Source: an uncultured Lachnospiraceae bacterium (GTDB lineage Bacteria; Bacillota; Clostridia; Lachnospirales; Lachnospiraceae). Taken from it: 11,052 nt of DNA. Shown in pieces: positions 7,101-11,052 of the stretch. The notes below the pieces were generated by a model, which did not search any database, was not told the origin of the DNA, and saw nothing but the letters and a program-made list of their open reading frames with translations. The DNA is taken from NCBI GenBank assembly GCA_946633495.1, contig CAMPAX010000061.1:1-11052 (forward strand). The letters are read 5' to 3'. Both the position numbers and the translations under genes were made by a program. Position 1 is the first letter of the stretch; each line of letters opens with the position of its first letter.

Positions 7101-9128
7101 GTGCAGATCCAGGAAAATGTATTTGCCTTCTTCCGTCTCAAAGAGGCGGATACGGAATAACCTGTCTTTCGTCAGACGGAAGGGCTGCATCAGAGTCGGG
7201 ACAAGTTCCCGGAACACGGCTTCGCTCATCCTCTCTACGGTCTGACTGTAGGATTCGTCATCATTTCTCACCTGTACAGGATTTCCCTCGGCATCGGCAG
7301 TCAGGCGCAGCTTGATAAAGGGGTGTGCGGCAACCACCGCTTCGCACGCCTCTTTCAGCTTCTCCATATCGATCCCCTGTCCCAGCTTCAGCAGGATGGG
7401 ATTGTTATAAGCCGCCTCGCCGTCCCGGCTCATGGATTCGATGTAAATGCCCATCTGCGAAGAAGAAAGGGGATACTCCGCTTTCTTCTCCCTGTGCTTT
7501 GCAAGACCAATCTTCTCGCACTCCTCCGCGATCCCCCGGGGCGTCTTCGCCCCATAGATCATCTTGCTGGTGATGGCCAGCTCCGGACAGGCCGCTGCCA
7601 GCTTCATGACCCGGATACTGTCGCCGCCCAGGCTGAAAAAGTCATCGTCGATCCCGATCTGTTCCAGCCCCAGTGCTTCCTCAAATGCACGGCACAGCAT
7701 GGACTGAATTTCATTTTCCGGCGGAATATATTCCGCCCTTTTCGCGAAAAGATCCGGCTCCGGCAGGTTCTTCCGGTCAACTTTACCGTTGGCATTCAGC
7801 GGCATCTCATCCAAATGCATATAGAACGCAGGGATCATATAGGAGGCCAGCTTCTCACCGAGCTTCTCACTGATAAAGGACTCCTCCAGCTTCTCACCGG
7901 TATAATAGGCTGAGAGCACCACCTGGTCTCCCATACCCCTGACGCCCTTCACTACTGCCTGCGTCACGCCGGGAACCGTGCGAAGGACATTCTCGATCTC
8001 CCCCGGCTCCACACGCTGACCGTTGATCTTCAGCATCCAGTCCTTTCGATTGATGTAAACCAGATTCCCGTCCGGCAGCTTCTTCAGGATATCCCCGGAA
8101 TGCAGCCAGCCGCCGCGGAACAGTTTTTCCGTCGCTTCGGGGTCCTTGTAATATCCCACGGTGTACGGACCCTTGACGCAGAATTCACCTTCCTCTCCGT
8201 CTGCCACGGGATTCATATTCTCATCCAGCAGCGCCCAGACCGTACCTTCCGGCGGGATCCCCACCGGAGTTGTATCATAAGGCTTCGTCACCTCAAAGGA
8301 GCAGACGGTTCCCATGGTCTCACTCATGCCGTAGTTATTCCAGAGCTTGTAGCCGTCCCGGCTGCACTGACCCGTGAGGCGCTCGCTTCCCGTCATGACC
8401 ACCTTCAGTGCGTCGGATTTGCTTCGGAAATTAGACAGCACCGACGGACTGATGAAGGCCATCATGATCTTATGCTCCGCATAATAATCCTCTAACTTCC
8501 GTACGTCCCTCATAACTCCGGGATCCAGAAGGTGCACCGTTCCGCCGAAGGAGAGAAGCTTATAGACCAGAACAGATGCCACGAAATACATGGGCGCTCC
8601 CACGGCCCAGATCCGTCCGATGCCGTAATTCTCTGCCTTTCCCATGTTCCGGTTTGCGTTCAGTCCTTCGAAGGTATGAAGGATTCCCTTCGGCATACCG
8701 GTAGAACCGGAGGTATACAGCAAAAAGGCCTCATCGGTTTCCTTTGCGTCAGGATAGACGGACAGATCCAGCGGTTCCGTATTCATTATCTCTTCCACCG
8801 CTGCCTCGTCTATGATAAATGGCGCCTCGCAGCTCATGCTGATATACTTCACACGTTCCTCCGGGAAGGAGGTCCCCATGGGCACGGCTGCATGACCTGC
8901 CATCCATATCCCCGCGACCGCCGCTGCATACTCTGCCGACGCATCCAGCCGCACCGGTATAAATCTCCTCTGACCCAGCTGCTTCCCGTGGATCCAGGCA
9001 GCCGTCCGCTGCATCATCTCCCCGAAGGTTTTGTAATCCGTGGTCCTGCTGCCTCCCCGGTCTACCACCGCCGGCTTGTCGGCGCAGGTTTCGGCCGTTT
9101 TCAGTAACGCATTTACATATTCGTACAT
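1..9128 (-). CDS. Trimodular nonribosomal peptide synthetase with terminal reductase, A-T-C-A-T-C-A-T-R (3' end cut by window)
   Basis: A cytosolic multimodular enzyme that assembles an acyl-peptide on phosphopantetheine arms and releases it by thioester reduction. At least 3042 residues are visible in one open frame, and no stop is reached before position 1. Residue numbers here count from the ATG at 9128. Order: A1 (1-465), T1 (Ser504), C1 (HHIIFDG 676-682), A2 (YTSGSTGVPKG 1142-1152), T2 (Ser1523), C2 (HHLIFDG 1705-1711), A3 (YTSGSTGKPKG 2180-2190), T3 (Ser2567), R (TGATGYLG 2688-2695). All core motifs read in the same frame, so there is no frameshift. ATG 9128 is preferred to ATG 9134, two codons upstream, because GGGGG lies 8 nt before the former and only 2 nt before the latter. 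The gene follows the transporter gene closely and is probably cotranscribed with it. No thioesterase, epimerase or methyltransferase domain was seen. Product identity is inferred, not shown. Confidence 0.95.
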   Translation of the reverse strand, partial: MYEYVNALLKTAETCADKPAVVDRGGSRTTDYKTFGEMMQRTAAWIHGKQLGQRRFIPVRLDASAEYAAAVAGIWMAGHAAVPMGTSFPEERVKYISMSCEAPFIIDEAAVEEIMNTEPLDLSVYPDAKETDEAFLLYTSGSTGMPKGILHTFEGLNANRNMGKAENYGIGRIWAVGAPMYFVASVLVYKLLSFGGTVHLLDPGVMRDVRKLEDYYAEHKIMMAFISPSVLSNFRSKSDALKVVMTGSERLTGQCSRDGYKLWNNYGMSETMGTVCSFEVTKPYDTTPVGIPPEGTVWALLDENMNPVADGEEGEFCVKGPYTVGYYKDPEATEKLFRGGWLHSGDILKKLPDGNLVYINRKDWMLKINGQRVEPGEIENVLRTVPGVTQAVVKGVRGMGDQVVLSAYYTGEKLEESFISEKLGEKLASYMIPAFYMHLDEMPLNANGKVDRKNLPEPDLFAKRAEYIPPENEIQSMLCRAFEEALGLEQIGIDDDFFSLGGDSIRVMKLAAACPELAITSKMIYGAKTPRGIAEECEKIGLAKHREKKAEYPLSSSQMGIYIESMSRDGEAAYNNPILLKLGQGIDMEKLKEACEAVVAAHPFIKLRLTADAEGNPVQVRNDDESYSQTVERMSEAVFRELVPTLMQPFRLTKDRLFRIRLFETEEGKYIFLDLHHIIFDGSSMLVLFKDLERAYQGGTLEAETYSGFEIAEDEKDGRADDKVYGEAKQWYLDTFGGLEVDSLPIPDRNPGQAAFGVVEKDLALEASEVEALCRGSGVTENIYATASFGLLLGLYAGTNEALFTTIYNGRDSLRTARTVAMLVKTLPVYARFEKDQTVRDYLTQAKEQMLGCMNHDIFPFSELVQETGMTSDLLFVYQGDVLQVGGFAGDDVERIPLMDNATGEQLAIQMYKQDGMYNVRAEYRSDLYSEEFIEILLRSFETVLTRMLREETIGNVSPASYVDLEQLKSWNETKTDYDRSETVVSLFKKAAGKYPENTAVIYEDMSLTYAEVDKISDRIAAYIRNLGMGRGDVVSILIPRGTWQAVASLGALKAGCAYQPLDATYPAERLNFMVQDASAGLLITTEELGEKITEYSGARLTLSEIEAMDKQSSGETAAEEAPDPAGSGAVCRPGDTFILLYTSGSTGVPKGVKLTHGNLVCFINWYRDFYELTEHDRVGQYASYGFDACMMDMYPALTNGAAVVIVPEEKRLDMTAMNEYFIRNQVSLAFITTQVGRQYASEMRNPYLRALSVGGEKLVSMEPPKEFNFYNLYGPTECTILSTIYQVTKKEDNLPIGHALSDVKLYVVDPFGHLLPPGALGELVVAGPHVGAGYLNRPEKTAEVFIENPYDGGEYAQAYRTGDIVRFRTDGEIEFIGRRDGQVKIHGFRIELSEVEAVVRDYPGIRDAAVVARDLGADGKAVAAYYVSDETIEPKKIAEFIRERKPPYMVPASLMQIEKIPVNQNGKVNKKALPEPVVEVAEEETSHVDNVLETALKQVIGEALNMENPPLYTPLEYLGFTSLSMIRLSTRLMKQFGVNLPVREMKDISIAGIEDKILTAWMSGSAGVTTAEDLAAEENSVPLSAAQAGVYVECMKQPESTMYNVPMILDFKPDTDPQKIVGAVQKVLEANPSVYVHFDIVDDQVMSIRDEVKAPVIPIREFTEEEFEEQKPYFFIPFHLNKGPLFRFAVAKTPEAVHLLMVFHHLIFDGFSTNLFLKELGQALSGKAVEKEGASYFAYVKNQKRLLSGEAREEYDAYFAGLLSDYDSSTELAGDINAAGKTGRKTFACHPVKEASVENACRRAGVEEPAFFLAALDYTLSRLTASDQVYIATISSGRSDVRFADTFGMFVNTIPLAAKLPAVPSEGASEEAAKEASQEGTEPVGSTVDDYIRMVSDGLEEALEYENYPFAEIAANWGYSVNVMYEYQRGIVEKPEIPGLSGAYGVEIPDAKFGLTVRIVDREGAPAIEVEYSDAVYSEELISEFLRSYAIVLEKFAVAGRDRVRSIDLLDEERYHVLEGFREREEKPDIPADWLFHSGVERWAKETPDKRAILAADGEFTYRQLDENANRVANALIARGIGRGDRVVLLLPRTARVFFSLFGTLKTGAAYIPCDPNYPVERVRHIIDDSEAKIVITTSDRLERFTDRPAVDVEELLKETNTEKPAVTITQEDLAYLIYTSGSTGKPKGVMLRHLGAVNYVMDSPGNILVHGMVSRGHVLTAVTTLSFDFSIKEWAVPLFNGLTLSFAADDECNDAAKLAERMNRTHTDVFSSTPSRLLTLMESAEFKAALKNCHMLINGGEKYPDQLMKALKSDGVERLMFNTYGPTEITVSSNTQELSGETFVSAGRPLPNVIEYIVDTDGNLLPPGVVGELYIGGVGVAAGYNNLPEMTAEKFIEYDGRRVYKSGDYARWTKEGFVEILGRRDNQIKLRGLRIELDEVDAVLASQPGIGRTAIKIEKINGIEHLCAWFTADHAVDYGELKKELGRTLTNYMVPTAYMQLDEMPITPNGKLDLKNLPLPELYRGERGAEASTQAEKDFARIFSDLLHIEDVGAEEDFFDLGGTSLLVTNVVIEAGKAGYRIAFGDVFDNPTPRALAALVEETKPEFADGKVTVKVSEAGADAGRNAGKNAQGTGRSGEKQGRKKQTGDPRITEYDYTAIDELLSRNTLENYRSGERQDLGNVLLTGATGYLGVHVLHEFLIDPRQKGKIYCMLRAGGEMDAKQRLVSLYFYYFDYNILELVDDCVFILDGDVTDLSTIMAAEEKKIDTVINCAAVVKHFASGTLIEDVNLGGAKNLVEFCLKTGARMIQTSTMSVVSSAFAEDLPEGYVADEHSLYFRQQLENKYVHSKFLAERVVLEAAAEKGLKAKVLRFGNLAPRHADGEFQINFETNSAMGRLKAFAMLGCAAYDQLDATMEFSPIDAVARAVILLASAPDACTMFHVFNNQGISMETVFNELSKCGYNIRYVEREEFAKIFAEAQNDKEKAEKLTSIMAYMPGVGRQAVRLKRNCEFTMQVLYRLGFRWPNTTWDYIDRFVSIL
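1314..1532 (-). other. Domain T3: carrier domain
   Basis: A carrier domain at residues about 2533-2605, with a standard core EEDFFDLGGTSLL and attachment Ser2567 (codon 1428-1430). It holds the full-length chain and hands it to the R domain. A Gly/Lys/Arg-rich linker follows (about 2615-2650), separating it from the reductase. Confidence 0.93.
1569..3062 (-). other. Domain A3: amino-acid adenylation domain, possibly acidic substrate
   Basis: Residues about 2023-2520. Motifs: YTSGSTGKPKG (2180-2190), LSFDFSIKEW with Asp2230 in the amine-binding position, NTYGPTE ending at Glu2330, YKSGD, GRRDNQIKLRGLRIE, and NGKLDLK with Lys2513. The pocket reads D-F-K-S-I-G-T-V-S-K. Lys2234 at the third code position is shared with characterised Glu codes of the D-A-K-D-L-G-V-V-D-K type, so an acidic side chain is plausible. 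The other positions do not match that code, so the assignment is tentative. This residue becomes the C-terminal, reduced position of the product. Confidence 0.92.
3063..4385 (-). other. Domain C2: condensation domain
   Basis: A condensation domain at residues about 1582-2022. It begins VPLSAAQAGVY and has an intact HHLIFDG at 1705-1711, followed by the GMFVNTIPL motif. It transfers the T2-bound chain to the amino acid on T3. A low-complexity Glu/Ala/Ser-rich segment (about 1862-1888) interrupts the loop after the FVNT motif. It is in frame and looks like a surface insertion rather than damage. Confidence 0.92.
4449..4661 (-). other. Domain T2: carrier domain with atypical LGFTS core
   Basis: A carrier domain at residues about 1490-1560, between A2 and C2. 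The attachment Ser1523 (codon 4560-4562) sits in EYLGFTSLSMI, so the usual second Gly of the LGG(H/D)S core is Phe. The serine and flanking hydrophobic pattern are kept, so the domain is probably functional. It carries the residue activated by A2, then the C1 product. Confidence 0.85.
4704..6218 (-). other. Domain A2: amino-acid adenylation domain with a hydrophobic pocket
   Basis: Residues about 971-1475. Core motifs are canonical: YTSGSTGVPKG (1142-1152), YGFDACMMD with Asp1188 in the amine-binding position, LYGPTE ending at Glu1278, YRTGD, GRRDGQVKIHGFRIE, and NGKVNKK with Lys1468. My reading of the ten pocket residues is D-A-M-F-L-V-L-I-L-K, which is strongly hydrophobic. I do not recognise an exact match to a characterised code; an aliphatic or other hydrophobic amino acid is the reasonable guess. 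A polar, low-complexity stretch (about 1111-1131, rich in Glu, Ala, Pro, Gly, Ser) sits just before the P-loop-like motif. Confidence 0.92.
6219..7472 (-). other. Domain C1: condensation domain
   Basis: A condensation domain at residues about 553-970. It opens with YPLSSSQMGIY, the C1-type motif, and carries an intact catalytic HHIIFDG at 676-682. It should join the A1-loaded unit on T1 to the residue carried by T2. No epimerase precedes it, so a D-configured donor is not expected. If A1 loads an acyl group, C1 would in effect perform the N-acylation that a starter condensation domain does in lipopeptide synthetases. Confidence 0.92.
7494..7721 (-). other. Domain T1: carrier (peptidyl/acyl carrier) domain
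   Basis: A carrier domain at residues about 470-545, with the canonical core DDFFSLGGDSI. Ser504 (codon 7617-7619) is the phosphopantetheine attachment site. It receives the starter unit from A1 and presents it as donor to C1. No phosphopantetheinyl transferase gene is in the window, so activation must come from elsewhere in the genome. Confidence 0.93.
7734..9128 (-). other. Domain A1: divergent loading adenylation domain
   Basis: Residues about 1-465 form an AMP-forming adenylation domain at the extreme N-terminus, with no condensation domain before it. Visible motifs: LLYTSGSTGMPKG (Y138), NNYGMSETMG (264-273) in place of the usual NxYGPTE, SGD (344-346) in place of YRTGD, and NGKVDRK with the catalytic Lys449. 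The A4 region, where amino-acid-activating domains have F-D-x-S, reads APMYFVAS (178-185). By my alignment to the GrsA scheme, the position of Asp235 is Phe182. The pocket then reads about F-V-V-F-V-T-N-G-T-K. That Asp normally binds the alpha-amino group, so its absence argues for a substrate such as a fatty, aryl or keto acid. At about 460 residues it is not obviously a long-insert FAAL. The substrate call is inference; the domain call is firm. Confidence 0.88.
7849..7899 (-). repeat. Three short in-frame repeats encoding GEKL-like units in A1
   Basis: The 12-mer agcttctcaccg (plus strand) occurs at 7849-7860, nearly completely in direct tandem at 7861-7870, and again at 7888-7899. It encodes the repeated GEKL/SEKL in TGEKLEESFISEKLGEKL near the C-terminal subdomain of A1. 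It is probably a local duplication in a surface helix with no separate function. Confidence 0.6.
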
Positions 9129-9136
9129 TTTCATAT

Positions 9137-9141
9137 CCCCC
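9137..9141 (-). promoter_or_regulatory. Ribosome binding site that decides the NRPS start
   Basis: GGGGG on the minus strand pairs with the CCUCC of 16S rRNA with one G-U wobble. It stands 8 nt before ATG 9128, a good distance, but only 2 nt before ATG 9134. It lies within the 18-nt gap after the transporter stop codon (9153-9155), consistent with coupled translation of the two genes. Confidence 0.6.
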
Positions 9142-9152
9142 GATTTTCTTCT

Positions 9153-10961
9153 TTAACCCTGACTCTGTTCATGATCAGTTTCAATCTCGTCTGCGTTCAT
9201 TTCAAATACTGTATTGTTCAGGCTGATGACACGCATATAACTGATCTTATCCGCCATTTTTTTCAAAAGCATCAGACCATGTACTTCATCCTCTCCGGCT
9301 TCCTCCGATGGCTTATATGCCACCGGGTTAAATGGAATTCCGTCATCCCGGAACCGGAGAAAATATCGGTCTCCCGCTTTGGAAAGACAGATATCGATAT
9401 CCTTCTCGGCCTTCGTCTTATAGCCGTACTTTCCGATATTGGAGACCACCTCCTCCGCCGCTACCCCGAGACGGTTGGCCCGTTCCGGAGCGATGGGTTC
9501 CTTCTCGCAGGCTTCCTTAATGCACCGGGCAACATTGATCGCCTCTCTGTCACTTCCCTTCACCGAGATATCCAGGATCACTGCGCCGTTGGTATCGGGA
9601 ATTGCCAGGATTCCCTTCTCGGGGGTGGTCCCCCGCTTCTGTTTCAGGATTCGTAACAGATTCGTGATTATGTAGGATAAAAGCTCACTCAGGATCACTG
9701 CCCCGAACAGTCCAAAAAACCCGAAGAAATGCATTCCCAGGAGCATAAACGGAATCCGGAGCAGGATCAGCTGCAGAGCGATATCCGTTGTAGAGAGAAA
9801 GGTCTGTCCGATGGTTCGGTAGTAGGACTGCAGGATCGCATTCAGGATATAGAACACGAAGCTGAAGGCGAAGATCCGGATCCCGGTCTCCAGATCCAAA
9901 AGCAGCTCCGGCTGATCAAAGCCATATAGCTTCGCAAGAAAGCCCGGTACCAGAAGGAAGATCGCCATTACGATCCCGCCTGCGATCATCGCTGATCTCA
10001 GCACTCTTCGGTATACCACCCGCATACCGAAGTAATCCTTCTCTCCGTACAGTACACCTGCCACGGAAGCGATCACCGAGGCCATGCCTCCGAGAAACAT
10101 CGTAACGATGTTCTGTGTGTTATTTGCCACCGCATATGCGGAAAAATACCCGGCGCCCAGATTTCGCAGTACCGCACTGTTGATGATGAACATGCCCACC
10201 ACCGTCATCAACAGAGATACGATGTTGGGGAGCCCGTTTTTCATCGTGGTCCGAATCAGCTTTCCTTCCCGGAGCGATCCCTTATATATCGGCTTTACCA
10301 TCCGTTCCTTGCTGCGGTAATACCCCGGGATAAAGATAAGACCCGCCGCAACATAACCAAGTACCGTGGACAACGCAGCTCCCGTGATCCCGAGGGGCGT
10401 GAATTTTACCAGAATATAGTCCAGGACAAGATTCACCACATTGGCCACGATATTCATCCTGGCCGCAAGTCCCGGGTGATTATCCACCGTTATAAGATAT
10501 GCCATCCCTAACACCAGGGAGACGGCCGGCATTCCCAGGGAGTAAACCGTGGTGATGCTTCGGATCATATCCGCCAGCTGACCGGCGGCCCCTGTCAGAG
10601 AGATATACGCCGATACCGAAAGCGGCGTTGCTGCAGTGAAAATGAGGGGATAAGCGATGCAGAGAATGATGCAAAAGCCCATGACCTTGCCTGCACTTTG
10701 GACCTCCCGCTTACCGAGAAGCACCGCGATCGTCACGGCCCCTCCCGTTCCGAAGAGGATCGCCGCTGCCTGCAGGATATAGACGAAGGGAGCCGCGGCC
10801 GTAACAGCGGAGTTGCCGATGCTTCCGATAAGATTGCCCACGATCATGGCATCAACCACATTTCCAAGCTGAAGAGCCACCGTGGTCATAACCCCTGTGA
10901 GCATATACTTGTAGATCTTTTTTCTAATGAGATTGTCATTTCGTTTCATAGAATTGTTCAT
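9153..10961 (-). CDS. MATE-family exporter fused to a C-terminal anti-sigma-type (GHKL) ATPase domain
   Basis: 602 aa. Residues about 15-440 are a full MATE transporter: around 12 hydrophobic helices, the N-terminal signature LGNVVDAMIVGNLIG with Asp37, and the helix-5 region NIVANVVNLVLDYILV. MATE proteins export compounds using H+ or Na+ gradients. Residues about 455-590 are a soluble GHKL domain like RsbW/SpoIIAB: N-box AAEEVVSNIGKYGY (Glu503/504, Asn508), ATP-binding DDGIPFNP (539-546), and a C-terminal GLMLLKKMADKIS segment followed by NTVFEM. MATE proteins are usually about 450 residues, so the extra 150 are a true fusion in one frame. The gene ends 18 nt before the earliest NRPS start, which makes it the likely exporter of the peptide. 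The ATPase could phosphorylate a STAS-type antagonist or bind a sigma factor; no partner is in the window. ATG 10961 is chosen because AAAAGGA lies 11 nt upstream; Met5 (10949) is a weaker alternative. Confidence 0.93.
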   Translation of the reverse strand: MNNSMKRNDNLIRKKIYKYMLTGVMTTVALQLGNVVDAMIVGNLIGSIGNSAVTAAAPFVYILQAAAILFGTGGAVTIAVLLGKREVQSAGKVMGFCIILCIAYPLIFTAATPLSVSAYISLTGAAGQLADMIRSITTVYSLGMPAVSLVLGMAYLITVDNHPGLAARMNIVANVVNLVLDYILVKFTPLGITGAALSTVLGYVAAGLIFIPGYYRSKERMVKPIYKGSLREGKLIRTTMKNGLPNIVSLLMTVVGMFIINSAVLRNLGAGYFSAYAVANNTQNIVTMFLGGMASVIASVAGVLYGEKDYFGMRVVYRRVLRSAMIAGGIVMAIFLLVPGFLAKLYGFDQPELLLDLETGIRIFAFSFVFYILNAILQSYYRTIGQTFLSTTDIALQLILLRIPFMLLGMHFFGFFGLFGAVILSELLSYIITNLLRILKQKRGTTPEKGILAIPDTNGAVILDISVKGSDREAINVARCIKEACEKEPIAPERANRLGVAAEEVVSNIGKYGYKTKAEKDIDICLSKAGDRYFLRFRDDGIPFNPVAYKPSEEAGEDEVHGLMLLKKMADKISYMRVISLNNTVFEMNADEIETDHEQSQG

Positions 10962-10972
10962 ATCCCGTACTA

Positions 10973-10979
10973 TCCTTTT
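10973..10979 (-). promoter_or_regulatory. Ribosome binding site of the MATE-ATPase gene
   Basis: AAAAGGA on the minus strand, 11 nt before ATG 10961. The spacing is a little long but acceptable. A closer GGG lies only 2 nt from the ATG and is too near to serve that start. Confidence 0.5.
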
Positions 10980-10984
10980 GACCC

Positions 10985-11005
10985 TATCATCATGATAATA
11001 TTATC
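10985..11005. promoter_or_regulatory. Overlapping palindromes at the -10 box, possible operator
   Basis: GATAATATTATC (10994-11005) is a perfect 12-bp palindrome containing the -10 box. An adjoining inverted repeat, TATCAT-C-ATGATA (10985-10997), overlaps it and covers the predicted transcription start. Such placement would let a dimeric repressor block RNA polymerase. AT-rich palindromes also arise by chance in promoters, and no regulator gene is present. Confidence 0.35.
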
Positions 11006-11028
11006 GTCCAAATCCCTTTATTCATCAA
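11000..11028 (-). promoter_or_regulatory. Sigma-A type promoter of the transporter-NRPS operon
   Basis: On the minus strand, TTGATG (11028-11023, four of six matches to TTGACA) is followed after exactly 17 bp by GATAAT (11005-11000, five of six matches to TATAAT). Transcription would start near 10993, giving a 5' leader of about 31 nt before ATG 10961. No promoter-sized gap exists before the NRPS, so it probably serves both genes. Prediction from sequence only. Confidence 0.6.
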
Positions 11029-11052
11029 TCGGTTTTTTGAAAACAGCAGAGA

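Noticed and set aside
9171..9656. Plus-strand open frame opposite the ATPase domain of the exporter fusion.
   Set aside because: The minus strand here encodes clear N-box and ATP-binding motifs; the plus-strand product resembles nothing I know.
11032..11044. Short inverted repeat gtttt-ttg-aaaac near the right edge, considered as a terminator of an upstream gene.
   Set aside because: The stem is only five pairs, almost all A-T, with no GC-rich stem; it is too weak to call.
1..11052. tRNA or rRNA genes, CRISPR repeats, transposases, integrases or attachment sites.
   Set aside because: None seen. Almost the whole window is covered by two coding sequences, and the only non-coding stretches are an 18-24-nt gap and the 91-nt promoter region.

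Overview
The window holds most of one nonribosomal peptide synthetase (NRPS) operon, written entirely on the minus strand and read from right to left. It suggests a gut-type or related anaerobic Clostridia (Lachnospiraceae-like) genome. The clues are moderate GC content, Firmicutes-style ribosome binding sites, a compact NRPS ending in a reductase, and a MATE/anti-sigma-type ATPase next to it. The taxonomic call is an inference; no rRNA or other marker is present.

Layout from the promoter side. Positions 10962-11052 are non-coding. They carry a good sigma-A type promoter (TTGATG, 17 bp, GATAAT) whose -10 box lies inside a perfect 12-bp palindrome. The first gene (10961 to 9153, 602 aa) is an unusual fusion: a complete 12-helix MATE-type exporter followed by a cytosolic GHKL ATPase/kinase domain of the RsbW/SpoIIAB kind. 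Eighteen to 24 bases later begins the NRPS (9128 to beyond position 1, at least 3042 aa). It fills the rest of the window with no break and is truncated by the left edge. Its domain order is A1-T1-C1-A2-T2-C2-A3-T3-R. There is no thioesterase and no epimerase, and no N-terminal condensation domain precedes A1.

How it works together. A1 is divergent and lacks the Asp that holds the alpha-amino group of amino-acid substrates, so it probably loads a carboxylic acid that is not an ordinary alpha-amino acid. A2 has a hydrophobic pocket (read as D-A-M-F-L-V-L-I-L-K). A3 reads D-F-K-S-I-G-T-V-S-K; the Lys at the third position is shared with some known Glu-selecting domains. The terminal R domain is an NAD(P)H-dependent thioester reductase, so the product should leave as an aldehyde (or an alcohol or cyclic imine derived from it). 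The most economical reading is an N-acyl-dipeptide aldehyde, possibly with an acidic C-terminal residue, i.e. a protease-inhibitor-like molecule. The MATE part of the neighbour is the obvious exporter. Its fused ATPase domain raises the possibility that export is tied to a partner-switching regulatory circuit.

All sizeable open frames on the plus strand are antisense shadows of these two genes. No RNA gene, mobile element, CRISPR array or terminator is supported.
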